Positions 24,601 through 34,477 of a stretch of DNA of 64,000 nt are shown one piece after another. The position numbers and the translations under genes were made by a program. The stretch is taken from NCBI GenBank assembly GCA_030248295.1, contig JASANH010001018.1, forward strand, positions 186,001 through 250,000, read 5' to 3'. The notes beneath the pieces are model-generated. The model was not told the DNA's origin. It ran no database searches and saw only the letters and a program-made list of their open reading frames with translations. The stretch's first letter is position 1. Every line of letters begins with the position of its first letter. The DNA is from Mesodorylaimus sp. YZB2_4. Its lineage: Eukaryota > Nematoda > Enoplea > Dorylaimida > Dorylaimidae.

Positions 24601-27600
24601 TGTGTGCATTAAATTCAGACTTGCACAGATTTGAACGCGCCAGTTTAGCATTTCTAGTCCGTTTTGGTTTCCTGGCGAACAGGCTACGCTCAGGCAGTGC
24701 CGTAAACACTCGTTTGTCTCCCCGGTGTAGTGTGGGTGCTGATGTACTTCGACCGTATGTGGTATAGTCCACCCGCGCACACCTCGCCATGATGGTTTGA
24801 GGGTAAACAAGGTGAAAAAGTGTGCTCATTGAGTGAATTCCATTGATTTGAAGGGTGTTCGGGAATAGACCATCATTTATTTGGGACTATCATGCCAAAA
24901 TGTGTTGTAAACTTGAATTCCCCACCTGGGACCCATTTGAATATTCGGTCATGCAAAGATTTGTGTCTATACATTTACTTCTTCATCCTCCAGTCCTGTA
25001 ATTAGGGCAGAAAGAGCTAAAAGCGCACCGCGCGAATTTCAAATTTTTGGCTTCCTGGTGAAGCGAACGTTATCGGAGAACGTACTGTACGAGCACCATT
25101 TCAGGACTACACCTTGGACATTTACCTTCGTCAAATGTGGTCTGACAGGCGTCTGGCCTTTAACTCGTCCATACCTAGCATAACGATTGACGTTGAATAT
25201 ATGAAATCGATTTGGGTGCCGGACACGTTCTTTCCAAACGAGAAGAAAAGTCTAATACACACGGCCACAACGCATAATAGTTTCTTACGCATTACAACAG
25301 CCGGCAATGTAACAACGAGTCAAAGGTAGGATGATTAGTGCTCTTTATATTCTAGGATTATACGGTGGATTTTTATTTGCGACAAATGTGGAAAGACCCA
25401 CGTTTAGCCTTCTCACGTCTGAACAGCACTGAAATAAAAACACTAACTGTCGGCTGGGACTATACATCGCATATTTGGCTCCCTGATACTTTCTTCCCAA
25501 ATGAAAAGAAATCAACATTTCATACAGCAACCACGCACAATAGCTTTCTTCGAATCAGCGCTGATGGAGAAATTTTGACTAGTCAGAGGTAACATGCGCC
25601 TCCTAATTCAATAAAAAGGAGGTTCTTTCAAAAAGTCGTCGTCAGTCCGTCCGTTTGCCGTGGTGCTTTTTGTGCCTTGCCTGGCTTTATTAGTGTGCAT
25701 GCTTGGACGACGCCGACTTCTTTCGATGCCAAAGGCAGCTTTTCTTGTTTCTTTGATTGACACCTTCCCAGTAAGGAAAAGCTCAGTTTTGAGAAGGATT
25801 ACTCTATGTTCCTTGTGGTTGAATTCAGCTTCATCCCGAAACCAAGAGCGAGTTTTTTTTGTTCAAATACCTTTTATTTCCGCTTTTGTGGTGAAATTTA
25901 TCCCAGCGGGCTTTCTTTCACAAAATCCCTTTTCCCCCGGCCACCCATTGATCCGTAATTTTTTGCTGCATGTCCTGAACTGCCTTTGGCATCTCCCCAT
26001 TGCGCCTCTATAAAAACTTTACACAGCTTTCTGTAGCCGTCATTCACTTTACATTCTTACGCTTTCTGCAGTGGACAATGATCGGGTTTTGAATCCGTCG
26101 ATTGCACTAACTCTGCTTACACCATGTAATGCCTGGGTGTAAGTGTGACTGATATCACGTCAACACACAATCTAGGGCTGTCATTTTCTAACTGTGGCTT
26201 AAACAAATAAATGTTGCTTTACACTCGAAGTTTAGACTGAATGTTGCCTGGCCAGTGCTCTGCCCATGGTACATAAGTCTGCTATGTTTCAGGTTAACAG
26301 TGACGGCTGCTTGCGCCATGGACTTACTACTTTTCCCTTTGGTAGGCCGTTACTTTTTGGGACATGGGTCATGCAAACATTTGACATCTTATTTCAGGAC
26401 AGTCAAGAATGTACTTTGGAAATTGAATCATGTAAGTCATTGAATTGTGTCTGTCACTTATGAGCAATCGTGTCCAACGATGGGGTGCACCAGCAGCTTC
26501 CAAAAATTTGTGTTTTCAAATCGAGTCATCCCTCCGATAGTATAAAAAGTGTGTCCTTATTGTGGCGTGTATTGGCATGTGTCCTTGATGCCTATCGTAA
26601 AGAATGCCACATGTTTATGGATTATCGACAGCGTAAAAGTATCGAAGGGCGTATTTTTGTGGGCGAGGTAATTTGTAACGTGTCACTTTTCCTTTTTTGG
26701 GCATCCTGCTGACTTTCGCTTTGGCTGTTTTTTTGCATGAACATTTTTTGCAACTTTACATTATCCGCATGATGCGAGTATGTATTTTGCAAAACTGTTG
26801 AACCCTTTACTGTCGACAATGCTGTTTATGGACACTGTTCTATTGTGTAACACGGTCGTGGCTGGGCGTCTGCACATCCAGCCTGCATGTACATACTTAC
26901 ACTTTCAAGGGGTCGCTCTTGTGGGTCCATATGGAGCCTGTGATAATCTGAGACTAACTGTAGAATGTTTTTCTAAGTCTTAAACTTTTCTAAAACTGCA
27001 ATGCTTTCCGCTTCACTTGGCCGCCTAACAGTCTGTCTTTTACACTGCATGGTATTGGTCTAAAGAAGGCCATCTCGCTGTCTGCTCTTCTAATTTTAGA
27101 TGGTTATTCATCGGCCGACATAAAGTATGTGTGGTCGATAGGGCAGGACTCTGTGACCAAAGAGGCTGTCAATTTGCCACAGTTTTTGGTCAAGGAACAC
27201 AAAATCGATATCAAGGAGACTGTGCTGTCGACAGGTTAGTAGACATGTGCTGAGAAATAGGTTTGTGATGTACTGTACGTGAACGTGGAGGTAAGGGTTC
27301 TATTCCCGGCTAGGACTTAAGTTTTAGATCAGTTGTCTTGTTTATTCTTGCCTCATACAAAGTCTGTAACCCTTCTGCCTGGAGATTTATGGCTACTGGG
27401 AGAGAGTTATTGATCTCCCCTGGTCAGGAGACGTCAACCCCTCGAGTTGGTGTTTCAGCCGCTCGGAGTCGGAGTTTTTGTCCTGCCTGCAAGACTTGGT
27501 GACATGTCCTCCCGATCTGTGACCTAATCCCTTTCATATTCGAGGGTGAGTGCCCATCATCCAGCCTCTCATTTCAGGTTCCTACTCCCGACTGATCTGT

Positions 27601-30600
27601 CGATTCCTTTTCCTGCGAAGCATCGGTTTCTACATGATCCAGATCTACTTGCCATCCAGTCTCATAGTCATCATATCGTGGGTCAGTTTCTGGTTGTCAC
27701 GTGACGCCACTCCAGCTCGGGTACCTGCAGTGAGTCCGCCTCGGTTCCTGAACTAAGCGAAGTAACCATTTTAGGTGGCCCTGGGTGTCACTACTGTGCT
27801 GACTATGACCACTCTTATGACGACCACCAATGCAGCCATGCCCAAAGTGTCATATATCAAATCAATTGACGTGTATTTGGGGACATGTTTTCTTATGGTA
27901 AGTGGTCTGTCTGAATTAGGGATTGTCTCTGTGAGGTCTGGTCTGTGGTCTGAATGCACTGCATTTTTCTCGTCCGGGTACACTCATACTGCATGCTCGT
28001 CATTTCAGGTCTTTTCATCCCTGCTGGAGTATGCAGCCGTTGGATATTTGAACAAACGATTGAAAATGCGACGAGAACTCGAGGCTAGACGGCAAAATCA
28101 GATGATCCAGCCGACGTCGCCAGCACCGCCCTCTGCAGAGACCCAACTTGGAAGCAGCAGTAAGCAACTGGACATAATCAAAGACCAGGCTGTTGGAACC
28201 AATAACAAGGTGATCATGGCAAAGAATGTGGTAAGGCCTTACAAGAACACCTTTCCAAACGAATTAGCCGTCTTTTGCGACCATAGGTCACTCCAGCACG
28301 ATCGGCAGATTATGGAAGCATAAAATTCTCGGCTGGCCCTCCCTACGGCGCGTTCTCGTCCAGACCGTACGATTACGCCGAAGATATTCGTCTGCCCATG
28401 CAGGCGCCCCAACAGTTCTCATATCCTCATTATCACCAAATCCAATCACCACTCACGCTGGCCCCGCAAACAGTCCCCTTGAACTACAGTTTGAGACGTC
28501 GTCGATCGAGCGAGTGCGATTGCGATTTGAAGGCTGCACTGGCGGCATCCATTCAATACCCACCGCAATCAGTGGCTCAGAACGTACAATCGGCGAGTGT
28601 CTCATCGACCAAGGCCATCAAATTGATCCCTTTGTCAGTTTCGAAAAAGAGAAAATCCAAGGAATTGAGTTCGATTAAGAAAAGGCGATGGGACACGATT
28701 AATCCCAGTTCTATCGACAAATATTCCCGAGTCATCTTTCCGTTGGCGTTCACCATATTCAATTTGATCTACTGGCTGGTCTACATGCGCATTAGTCAAA
28801 AAGAGCTCTAAACTGATCACTGAACAATCTTTCTTATCGACACTTTCTGTGTTATCGTAGCATATCCTTACCCTTATCAGCTTATCACTGTCCTATCTCT
28901 CCATGCCTACCATCAGTAGATGCTCTCCAGTTCTCCATTTCTTACCCGACTTTCCGCATCTTTCTTGACTTGTTCGTTCGTGTCTCCACGACCGACAATT
29001 TCATATTTGGTCGTGTTTTAAATCGATTTTGTGGTAAGGCCTAATGTAGACCATTTTGGTGGACTTTGTGCCCGTATGACTCTCATACTGTGTCCCTTTA
29101 GAACACATCCCTTTTATCATTTTTTGACTTCCTTCGTTGGCCATTGTGCGGTGCACCCCAGTCGTGTCTGTGTGTCCAGCTTGCCGTGCAGCCATGCATG
29201 TTTTTGTATTTCCAGACCTAAATAACATACTTTTAGACGGATATTCAACTCGCGACATCAGCTATCGATGGAAGGGCGCATCACCAGTCAGCGTCGACAG
29301 CGATGCGCAGACCTTGCCGCAGTTCCAGGTCAGGAATTATACAACTAATCAAAGGATTATTACATTGAGCACGGGTAAGCGAGTTCGAGTCCCACCCAGT
29401 CCGACAGTTTTGGGTTAGAGTCATTTTTCAGGCGATTACTCGAGGTTGAATGTCCGTTTCATATTTGTGCGCAGTATGGGGTTTTATCTGATGCAGATCT
29501 ATTTGCCGTCCAACCTTATCGTTATCATATCATGGGTCAGCTTCTGGTTGCACAGAGACGCATCGCCAGCAAGAGTAAGCCTTTTACAGTTATTCGGGTT
29601 TTGTACTTCTCTATCCGAACCCTTGTTCAGGTTGCGTTGGGAGTTACCACAGTGCTGACTATGACCACGTTGATGACGACGACCAATGCCCAGCTGCCCA
29701 AAGTGTCCTATGTGAAATCGATAGACATCTACTTGGGCATATGTTTCGTCATGGTCTTCGCCTCCCTGCTAGAATACGCGGCGGTTAGTTATCTGAATAA
29801 GAAAATGAAAATGAAACGGGAACGAAAAAAACAACAGGAAGCGTCTCAAGTGCAAGAATTCCCAATGATGCCCTCAACAAGCACCACCTCGAAAACACCC
29901 CAGACTGCGTTCACCATGGTGAGTGATGGGTGACTGGATAGGAGTGCAGGGCGCGCACTCAGGATTGTGACACGCCTGTGCACCCGGGATACAGTCAGCA
30001 GCCCCCCAGGGTGGGTATGGCGGTACAGTAACCAATATCCATTTCAGGAATCATCGGCCTCAGCCTTCTATCCATTTCCGAGTGGGGTGCAGTCGGCGGA
30101 TTACCAGCAGCTGTTGCCGGGCACATTGAACCCGCCCCCGTTCGCTCATTTGGAATGTGACTGTGATCTCGGCGCTCGTCCAGTGCCCCTGAAAATATCA
30201 AGACCACGACTTCGGAGACGTCGTATTCGAGGTGTGACGCCGAGTACGATCGATAAGTATTCTCGACTCCTATTCCCCGTCGCCTTCGCTGGCTTCAACG
30301 CCGTCTACTCCATCGCTTATTATTTTGTTAGTCGCAAAGAAAGACACGATCGAGGAGTCATCGATTGATCACTCCTACATTCACAATTTTTTGATTTTGT
30401 ACAAAACAGGTTCCTGAAATCGAATGAAATTTTCTATTCTTGCCTTGTTCCTCCGGTTTGCATAGGCGTTTGGGTAGACAAGGTTGTACACATTATATTG
30501 CAATACGGTCTATGCCCGATTTGGCAAGTGTGCCTGTTTCTTTTTTGTTCTGTGTAACTTTTTCTGTATGGCTTGTTGCTTGGGGGAATACGTATGTGGG

Positions 30601-32469
30601 CTATTCTTAGTCATACGTGTTGCCATGGTGTTCAGGAATTCGGTGCTCCTCCAAACTTGGCTAACCACACGTGAGCGAGCAGTTTGGACTGTTTTCGTGA
30701 GCCCTGGCCTCCTGGCTGCTGGTGCACCCTAACCGTGTATACTAGTGCGTGCTACGCGTAGTCCTCTGCTATCCTATATCTTAGACTGTTTATTATTTGA
30801 AATACATTTTAGATGGTTATTCCACCGATGATATTAAATTAATTTGGGCCAAAGGAGCCAAGAATTCGACCGATGTCGATGACGAGGTCAAGCATTTGCC
30901 CACGTTCGAAATGGTGGCCTACTGGGGATCGGACACGATGGCCTCGCTTAGTACTGGTAGGCGTACGTAGACTGCGTGGGTGGGTGTGCGAGGATAGGGT
31001 CAGTGGTGACAGCGGTGGCAATGTTCATTGTATCGGCATTCGATTTTTGACAAAGCTGCACTGTTTTTAGGTAACTATTCGCGCTTGCTGTGTACATTTC
31101 GGTTCGATCGCAATATTGGCTTTTATTGGATTCAAATTTATCAGCCGTCGATTATGGTATGTTCTGCTCAAGCTTAACTTGGATGAGTACCAATTATGAG
31201 GGCGAGGTTATCAGTGACATATAATGGCCAAGTAGCCATGGGGGACCTGCAGTATTGTGTAGGAGTACTGTAATGCAGCCCGTGACGAGGCCCTCATGGC
31301 AACCTCATGCCGTTGCTAAAACGTGTGCTGCATGCTCGGACTCTGTTCAGACGAGCTGCAGCAGGATTAGGCCGTCCTATTTTCGACCTTCCATTTGTAG
31401 GTTGTAATAATTAGCTGGGTGGCATTTTGGATCAACCGAGATTCAGCACCAGCCCGGGTCACCCTGGGTATCATGACTGTGCTGACCATGACCACCCTCA
31501 TGACCACAACCAACCGTCAAATGCCCAAAGTCAGTTACATCAAAGCGGTCGATATCTATCTGGGTGCCTGCTACGTCATGGTATTCGCCGCCCTCTTGGA
31601 ATACGCGGCAGTCAGTTATTCGAATAAGAAAATGCAAGATCGCAAAAAGAAGAAACAAAGCGCGCAAGCGGCAGTGGCGGCCACAGCTACCACAACACTG
31701 GCCCACACTGCAGCCAGTACTCCAGCACCCGCCGCCCCTTCCACGTCCTCAGCGATGACTTACCAACAACCGACCACCACCGCCTTCGGCCCCGCTTTCC
31801 AGGCGGCAGATGATACACGACTGAGGGCTCCCTATTGGGGGGATCGATCCCCGCAGCCCGACCTGGTTGACCACATGGTGAGTGTATGTGAGTGTATGGC
31901 AATCCTGTGAGCCTCGAATTGGTCCGTCAGGTCAATGGACCAGTGATGGTGCAGATTCATCAAGGTAATTGAAGGTCCCTCTTTCTTCAACTGTCAATTT
32001 TACTGCATACACGCCTACGGCACGGTCGAGTTCGCTAGTGAAACCGCGTTGGACGCCAAAAAGATTTCAGTAAAACGAAATTGCTACCCAAAAACCCAAA
32101 AGCACACCCAAAGATGTTAGCTATTGCACGACACACTCTTGCAGTCCTAAACTATCCACTCTCACCGAGTCAACACATTTGTTCTAATTTTAGCACGCGA
32201 CACGGGCACGGGTAGTCATCAGCCCCGAACCCCCTTTGCACCTCGATCACCCAATAACATACTCGCCGCTGCGATCACGTTTCACCTTTAATCCCTTCAA
32301 ACGATTTTTCGTCCGCAAACAAGTCAACAATGCCAACGTGTCCGATAAGAAACTTCAAATGGTAGCCAGTGGTATCGATAAATATTCTAGGGCCATGTTC
32401 CCTTTGGTCTTCGGCGCCTTCAACTTAATTTATTGGTCAGTCTTCTTAAAACAGAGTGGCAAGATCTAG
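21621..32469 (+). CDS. Rdl: Cys-loop GABA-gated chloride channel, RDL-like, with alternative exons and three C-terminal cassettes
   Basis: Ligand-gated chloride channel subunit of the neuronal plasma membrane. Common exons: 21621-21727 (signal peptide), 22913-23004, 23061-23128, then 25105-25325 OR 25356-25588, then 26293-26341 and 26398-26431 (phase 1 end). Each of three cassettes can follow: 27100-28811, 29237-30368 or 30813-32469, giving 572, 486 or 517 aa with the first LBD exon (4 more with the second). Family marks: [32 protein letters not shown], loop D YLRQMW, loop A WVPDTFF, the Cys-loop C-x13-C ([15 protein letters not shown]), EIESYGYS, loop C TG.YSRL, TM2 [12 protein letters not shown], and a terminal IDKYSR...FP...TM4. 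The putative GABA-contacting Arg of loop D and Tyr of loop C are kept. Closest to insect RDL. Whether all cassettes are really used from one promoter is inference. Confidence 0.9.
22629..22700 (+). repeat. tRNA-derived SINE-like head
   Basis: Contains GTGGCCGACTTGATTAGGTG (A-box-like), GTCTGCCTCTAACCGGGTGCG and GCGTTCGAATCTC (B-box-like). The same layout occurs on the minus strand at 61597-61676. The acceptor stem does not pair, so this is not a working tRNA. Lies in intron 1 of the receptor gene. Confidence 0.5.
25105..25325 (+). other. Mutually exclusive ligand-binding exon, version A
   Basis: Phase 0 to phase 2 exon of 221 nt encoding loop D to the loop E region ([12 protein letters not shown] ... 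WVPDTFF ... [12 protein letters not shown]). Acceptor TTTCAG at 25099-25104, donor GTAGGA at 25326. It is a paralogue of the next exon: [13 protein letters not shown] and [12 protein letters not shown] are nearly identical, but the loop between RLAF and the WxPDTFF motif differs and is 4 residues shorter. Confidence 0.85.
25356..25588 (+). other. Mutually exclusive ligand-binding exon, version B
   Basis: 233-nt exon, also phase 0 to 2, with acceptor TTCTAG at 25350-25355 and donor GTAACA at 25589. The intron between A and B is 30 nt (25326-25355), shorter than any other intron I can define here (minimum about 40). Including both exons, or neither, breaks the frame, so exactly one must be used per transcript. 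Confidence 0.85.
27100..28811 (+). other. GABA receptor C-terminal cassette 1
   Basis: Exons 27100-27234, 27578-27720, 27775-27897, 28009-28230, 28287-28811. Encodes [12 protein letters not shown], loop [12 protein letters not shown]1, TM2 with [12 protein letters not shown] (2' Ala, 6' Thr), TM3 [19 protein letters not shown], a long intracellular loop of about 215 residues with a CDCD motif, and [15 protein letters not shown]4. The TM1-TM2 junction uses donor GTACCT at 27721; a GTGAGT donor 9 nt later would insert Val-Pro-Ala at the base of TM2. No AATAAA or ATTAAA occurs before cassette 2. Confidence 0.85.
27391..27460 (+). repeat. Dispersed repeat family B, copy in receptor intron
   Basis: CTGGGAGAGAGTTATTGATCTCCCCTGG followed by GAGACGTCAACCCCTCGAG and TTTCAGCC matches 57541-57650 closely. 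It lies in the intron between 27234 and 27578. Confidence 0.6.
29237..30368 (+). other. GABA receptor C-terminal cassette 2
   Basis: Exons 29237-29374, 29432-29574, 29631-29918, 30048-30368, all open and phase-matched to the common exon ending at 26431. Encodes [23 protein letters not shown]1 with [21 protein letters not shown]2 [14 protein letters not shown]3, a shorter intracellular loop (also with a CDCD motif), and [15 protein letters not shown]4. The intron inside TM3 found in cassette 1 is absent. There is no upstream ligand-binding N-terminus in the 425 bp after cassette 1. Confidence 0.85.
30813..32469 (+). other. GABA receptor C-terminal cassette 3 (altered pore)
   Basis: Exons 30813-30956, 31071-31156, 31401-31877, 32194-32469. 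Encodes [23 protein letters not shown]1 split by an intron after IYQPSIM, and a TM1-TM2 exon without the intron of the other cassettes. TM2 reads [17 protein letters not shown], with Thr at 2' and Met at 6' where the other cassettes have Ala and Thr. The intracellular loop is rich in Ala/Thr/Pro; TM4 follows [19 protein letters not shown] at 32688-32693 is the only canonical polyadenylation signal I find downstream of any cassette. Confidence 0.85.
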
Positions 32470-34045
32470 GGCCTAGTTGATTGTAGTGGACCTCCTCGTA
32501 TCAGTATTCTGTTGTGACAGGTTGTGGTGCACATGTGTGGCTGGTCCCTCGGCTACCTTCTATTTTATGATCTGTCCTTTATCATGTCCCCGATCTCAAA
32601 ATATCCAAATTTTGACCTGTGGTTTCCCGTTGGCATCTGGGTTGCAGCCAAAGGTGTCACGCCATGTCCTACTTCGTCAGATTATGTAATAAACTATGCC
32701 AAACCATACAACAGACCCCTTGCACTGCCCCTCCCTCCGTGGCGTATCGGATCGATGACAATGTTCCTCACCCTTCGAGTAACTAGAAGGAAATTGCACC
32801 GCTCCCTGTTGCCATGCAAAAACAGGCAAATGTTAGCCACGGGCGCGTGATATAATGACAGTCTCAGGAAACGGACAATTTGCTTGATTGCCACTTTTAT
32901 CATCTGTTTTTCAAACCTGTGCAGTTCGAACGCGGTCAAACAGGATGTTGTTCTTCCCGTAGGTAGGATGCCTGATGAGTATGTGCGCGGGGGTGGGTGG
33001 CGTGCTGTGGACTGCGACGATAGGAATGACGACTTGCTGATCATCAGCGGAAGGACAAACACAACAGCAGCAGTTTAGATTCTTTGCAGTCAAAGGGCTA
33101 CAAAGCCATAAAAGCTGAGTTGAGCGAAGAGGAATGACGAAATCAGGATTAGGTTTCTTGAGCTGTGATTTGGTTTCGTGATTTTATATCTCAGTTCCTG
33201 CGCCTGTGATTCTGCTGTCACGCCTTCATAAATCATGCTATCACATCTCTCTGGTTTTTGCTTTTATCCGAAGAGCGACAGGTCACATCTTACATATTTA
33301 AAAAAAATGAATTCCCGCGCTTACATAGATTCTTATGACATGTTAAAATGGCGAGAGTATGCTATTAAGCTTTTATGTTCTATGATATAAAAAAGATGGT
33401 TGCGAGTATTTTATTTTGGAGAAATGTGTCAAAACGTACTAGCCTCGTCATTATGCTCGTCTTGGTTGTTTTTCTCGGATGTTGACTTGTGCTTCCATAC
33501 CATCGAAGACCTGCTGTTCCTTCAGCCTCGAATGGGATGGACCTGCGTTTAGGCATGGTAAAGCATGGACATGAACAAAGACACGTTTTGCACCGCTTGG
33601 TTTAGTCTTGGGTGAGGAAACAAAAGAAGTTTGAAAATCGTATCTTCCCCCCCCCCCCCACCTTCAGAATCGGGATGAACGATCTGGGGTGTGGCCACTG
33701 GTGTAATCAGAAACCTTCGTTTTGATTGCTTGACCTTTTCCTCGCACCTCCTATCTGCAAACAGCCTCTTTAGACTAGCATATCCTGCAATCGAGCTGCT
33801 TTAAGTAAAAATGCATGAGAATTCGTCAAAAGACGTCTCATTTTTATTTCACCTACCGCTTTCAAGTCTCTCATGAACTTCCAGATAGAGACCAACCTGG
33901 TCATGCACCCTTCTCGTTCCTATCCAATAAGTTACAGCATGCACGAAATTAGAATTAGGTGCGCATACCGTACCAGCGGCCCTGAACACGATCACGTAAT
34001 GCACCTTATCATATACCATATTGCTTATCCGCTATCGCTCAAGGT
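32470..34045. other. Intergenic, no gene recognised
   Basis: Holds the AATAAA at 32688-32693 probably serving the receptor gene, and a poly-C tract near 33650. No coding signal on either strand. Confidence 0.5.
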
Positions 34046-34477
34046 CTAACCGTACAATCCACCGCTGTATGGAACACCGCCGCGCTTGCCGTACATGCCA
34101 CCACTCATGGGAACGGCCCGGGATAAGCGATCGTAGGATGGCCATTGGTCGAGTTTGGGAGGAGTCCATTTGATGCCACGGTCAATGCCGGCCACATTCC
34201 ACCTCTTGCCGTACAGACCACCACTCAGGGGCACGCCCCGTTTGCCGTATATGGAACCACCCATGGGGAGAGCACGCTTCGGATAGGGCTCCTCGACGTT
34301 AGCACCCTCGCCTCCGTATTGCACTTCGCGGGCGCCCAATATTTTGCGTAACCATTGGGCTACTTGTTCGTTCCGTTCACTGTCTTCTTCCTTTGTCTCG
34401 CCAAAAGCTGATGTTGGACCAAAAAAGCATACGAACGCGAAGATGGCCATTAGAGCTAATCCAGCTCGTTGGTGCAT
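34046..34477 (-). CDS. Neuropeptide precursor with repeated GG-x-Tyr-amide peptides
   Basis: A 143-aa secreted precursor processed into short amidated peptides in the regulated secretory pathway. From the ATG at 34477: a hydrophobic signal peptide (LALMAIFAFVCFFGPTSA, about residues 5-23), an acidic spacer, a PYPKR cleavage site, then ALPMGGSIYGKR and GVPLSGGLYGKR back to back. A 29-residue spacer and AVPMSGGMYGKR follow, and last GGVPYSGGLYG at the C-terminus, where the terminal Gly serves as amide donor without needing KR. Predicted products end in GG(L/M)Y-amide or GSIY-amide. A splice acceptor (TTTTTCAG on the minus strand) lies about 40 nt upstream of the ATG, so a 5' UTR exon is likely. 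I do not recognise a named family; the Tyr-amide ending weakly recalls MTYamide of insect NPLP1. Confidence 0.85.
   Translation of the reverse strand: MHQRAGLALMAIFAFVCFFGPTSAFGETKEEDSERNEQVAQWLRKILGAREVQYGGEGANVEEPYPKRALPMGGSIYGKRGVPLSGGLYGKRWNVAGIDRGIKWTPPKLDQWPSYDRLSRAVPMSGGMYGKRGGVPYSGGLYG

Noticed and set aside
31931-31964. 34-nt AG/GT-bounded candidate exon in cassette 3
   Set aside because: Not a multiple of three; including it breaks the phase between 31877 and 32194, which join directly in frame.
6997-33660. Poly-C/poly-G tracts (e.g. near 6997, 16714, 16953, 17065, 22486, 33650)
   Set aside because: Homopolymer runs with no accompanying structure; treated as simple sequence, possibly length-uncertain in the assembly.
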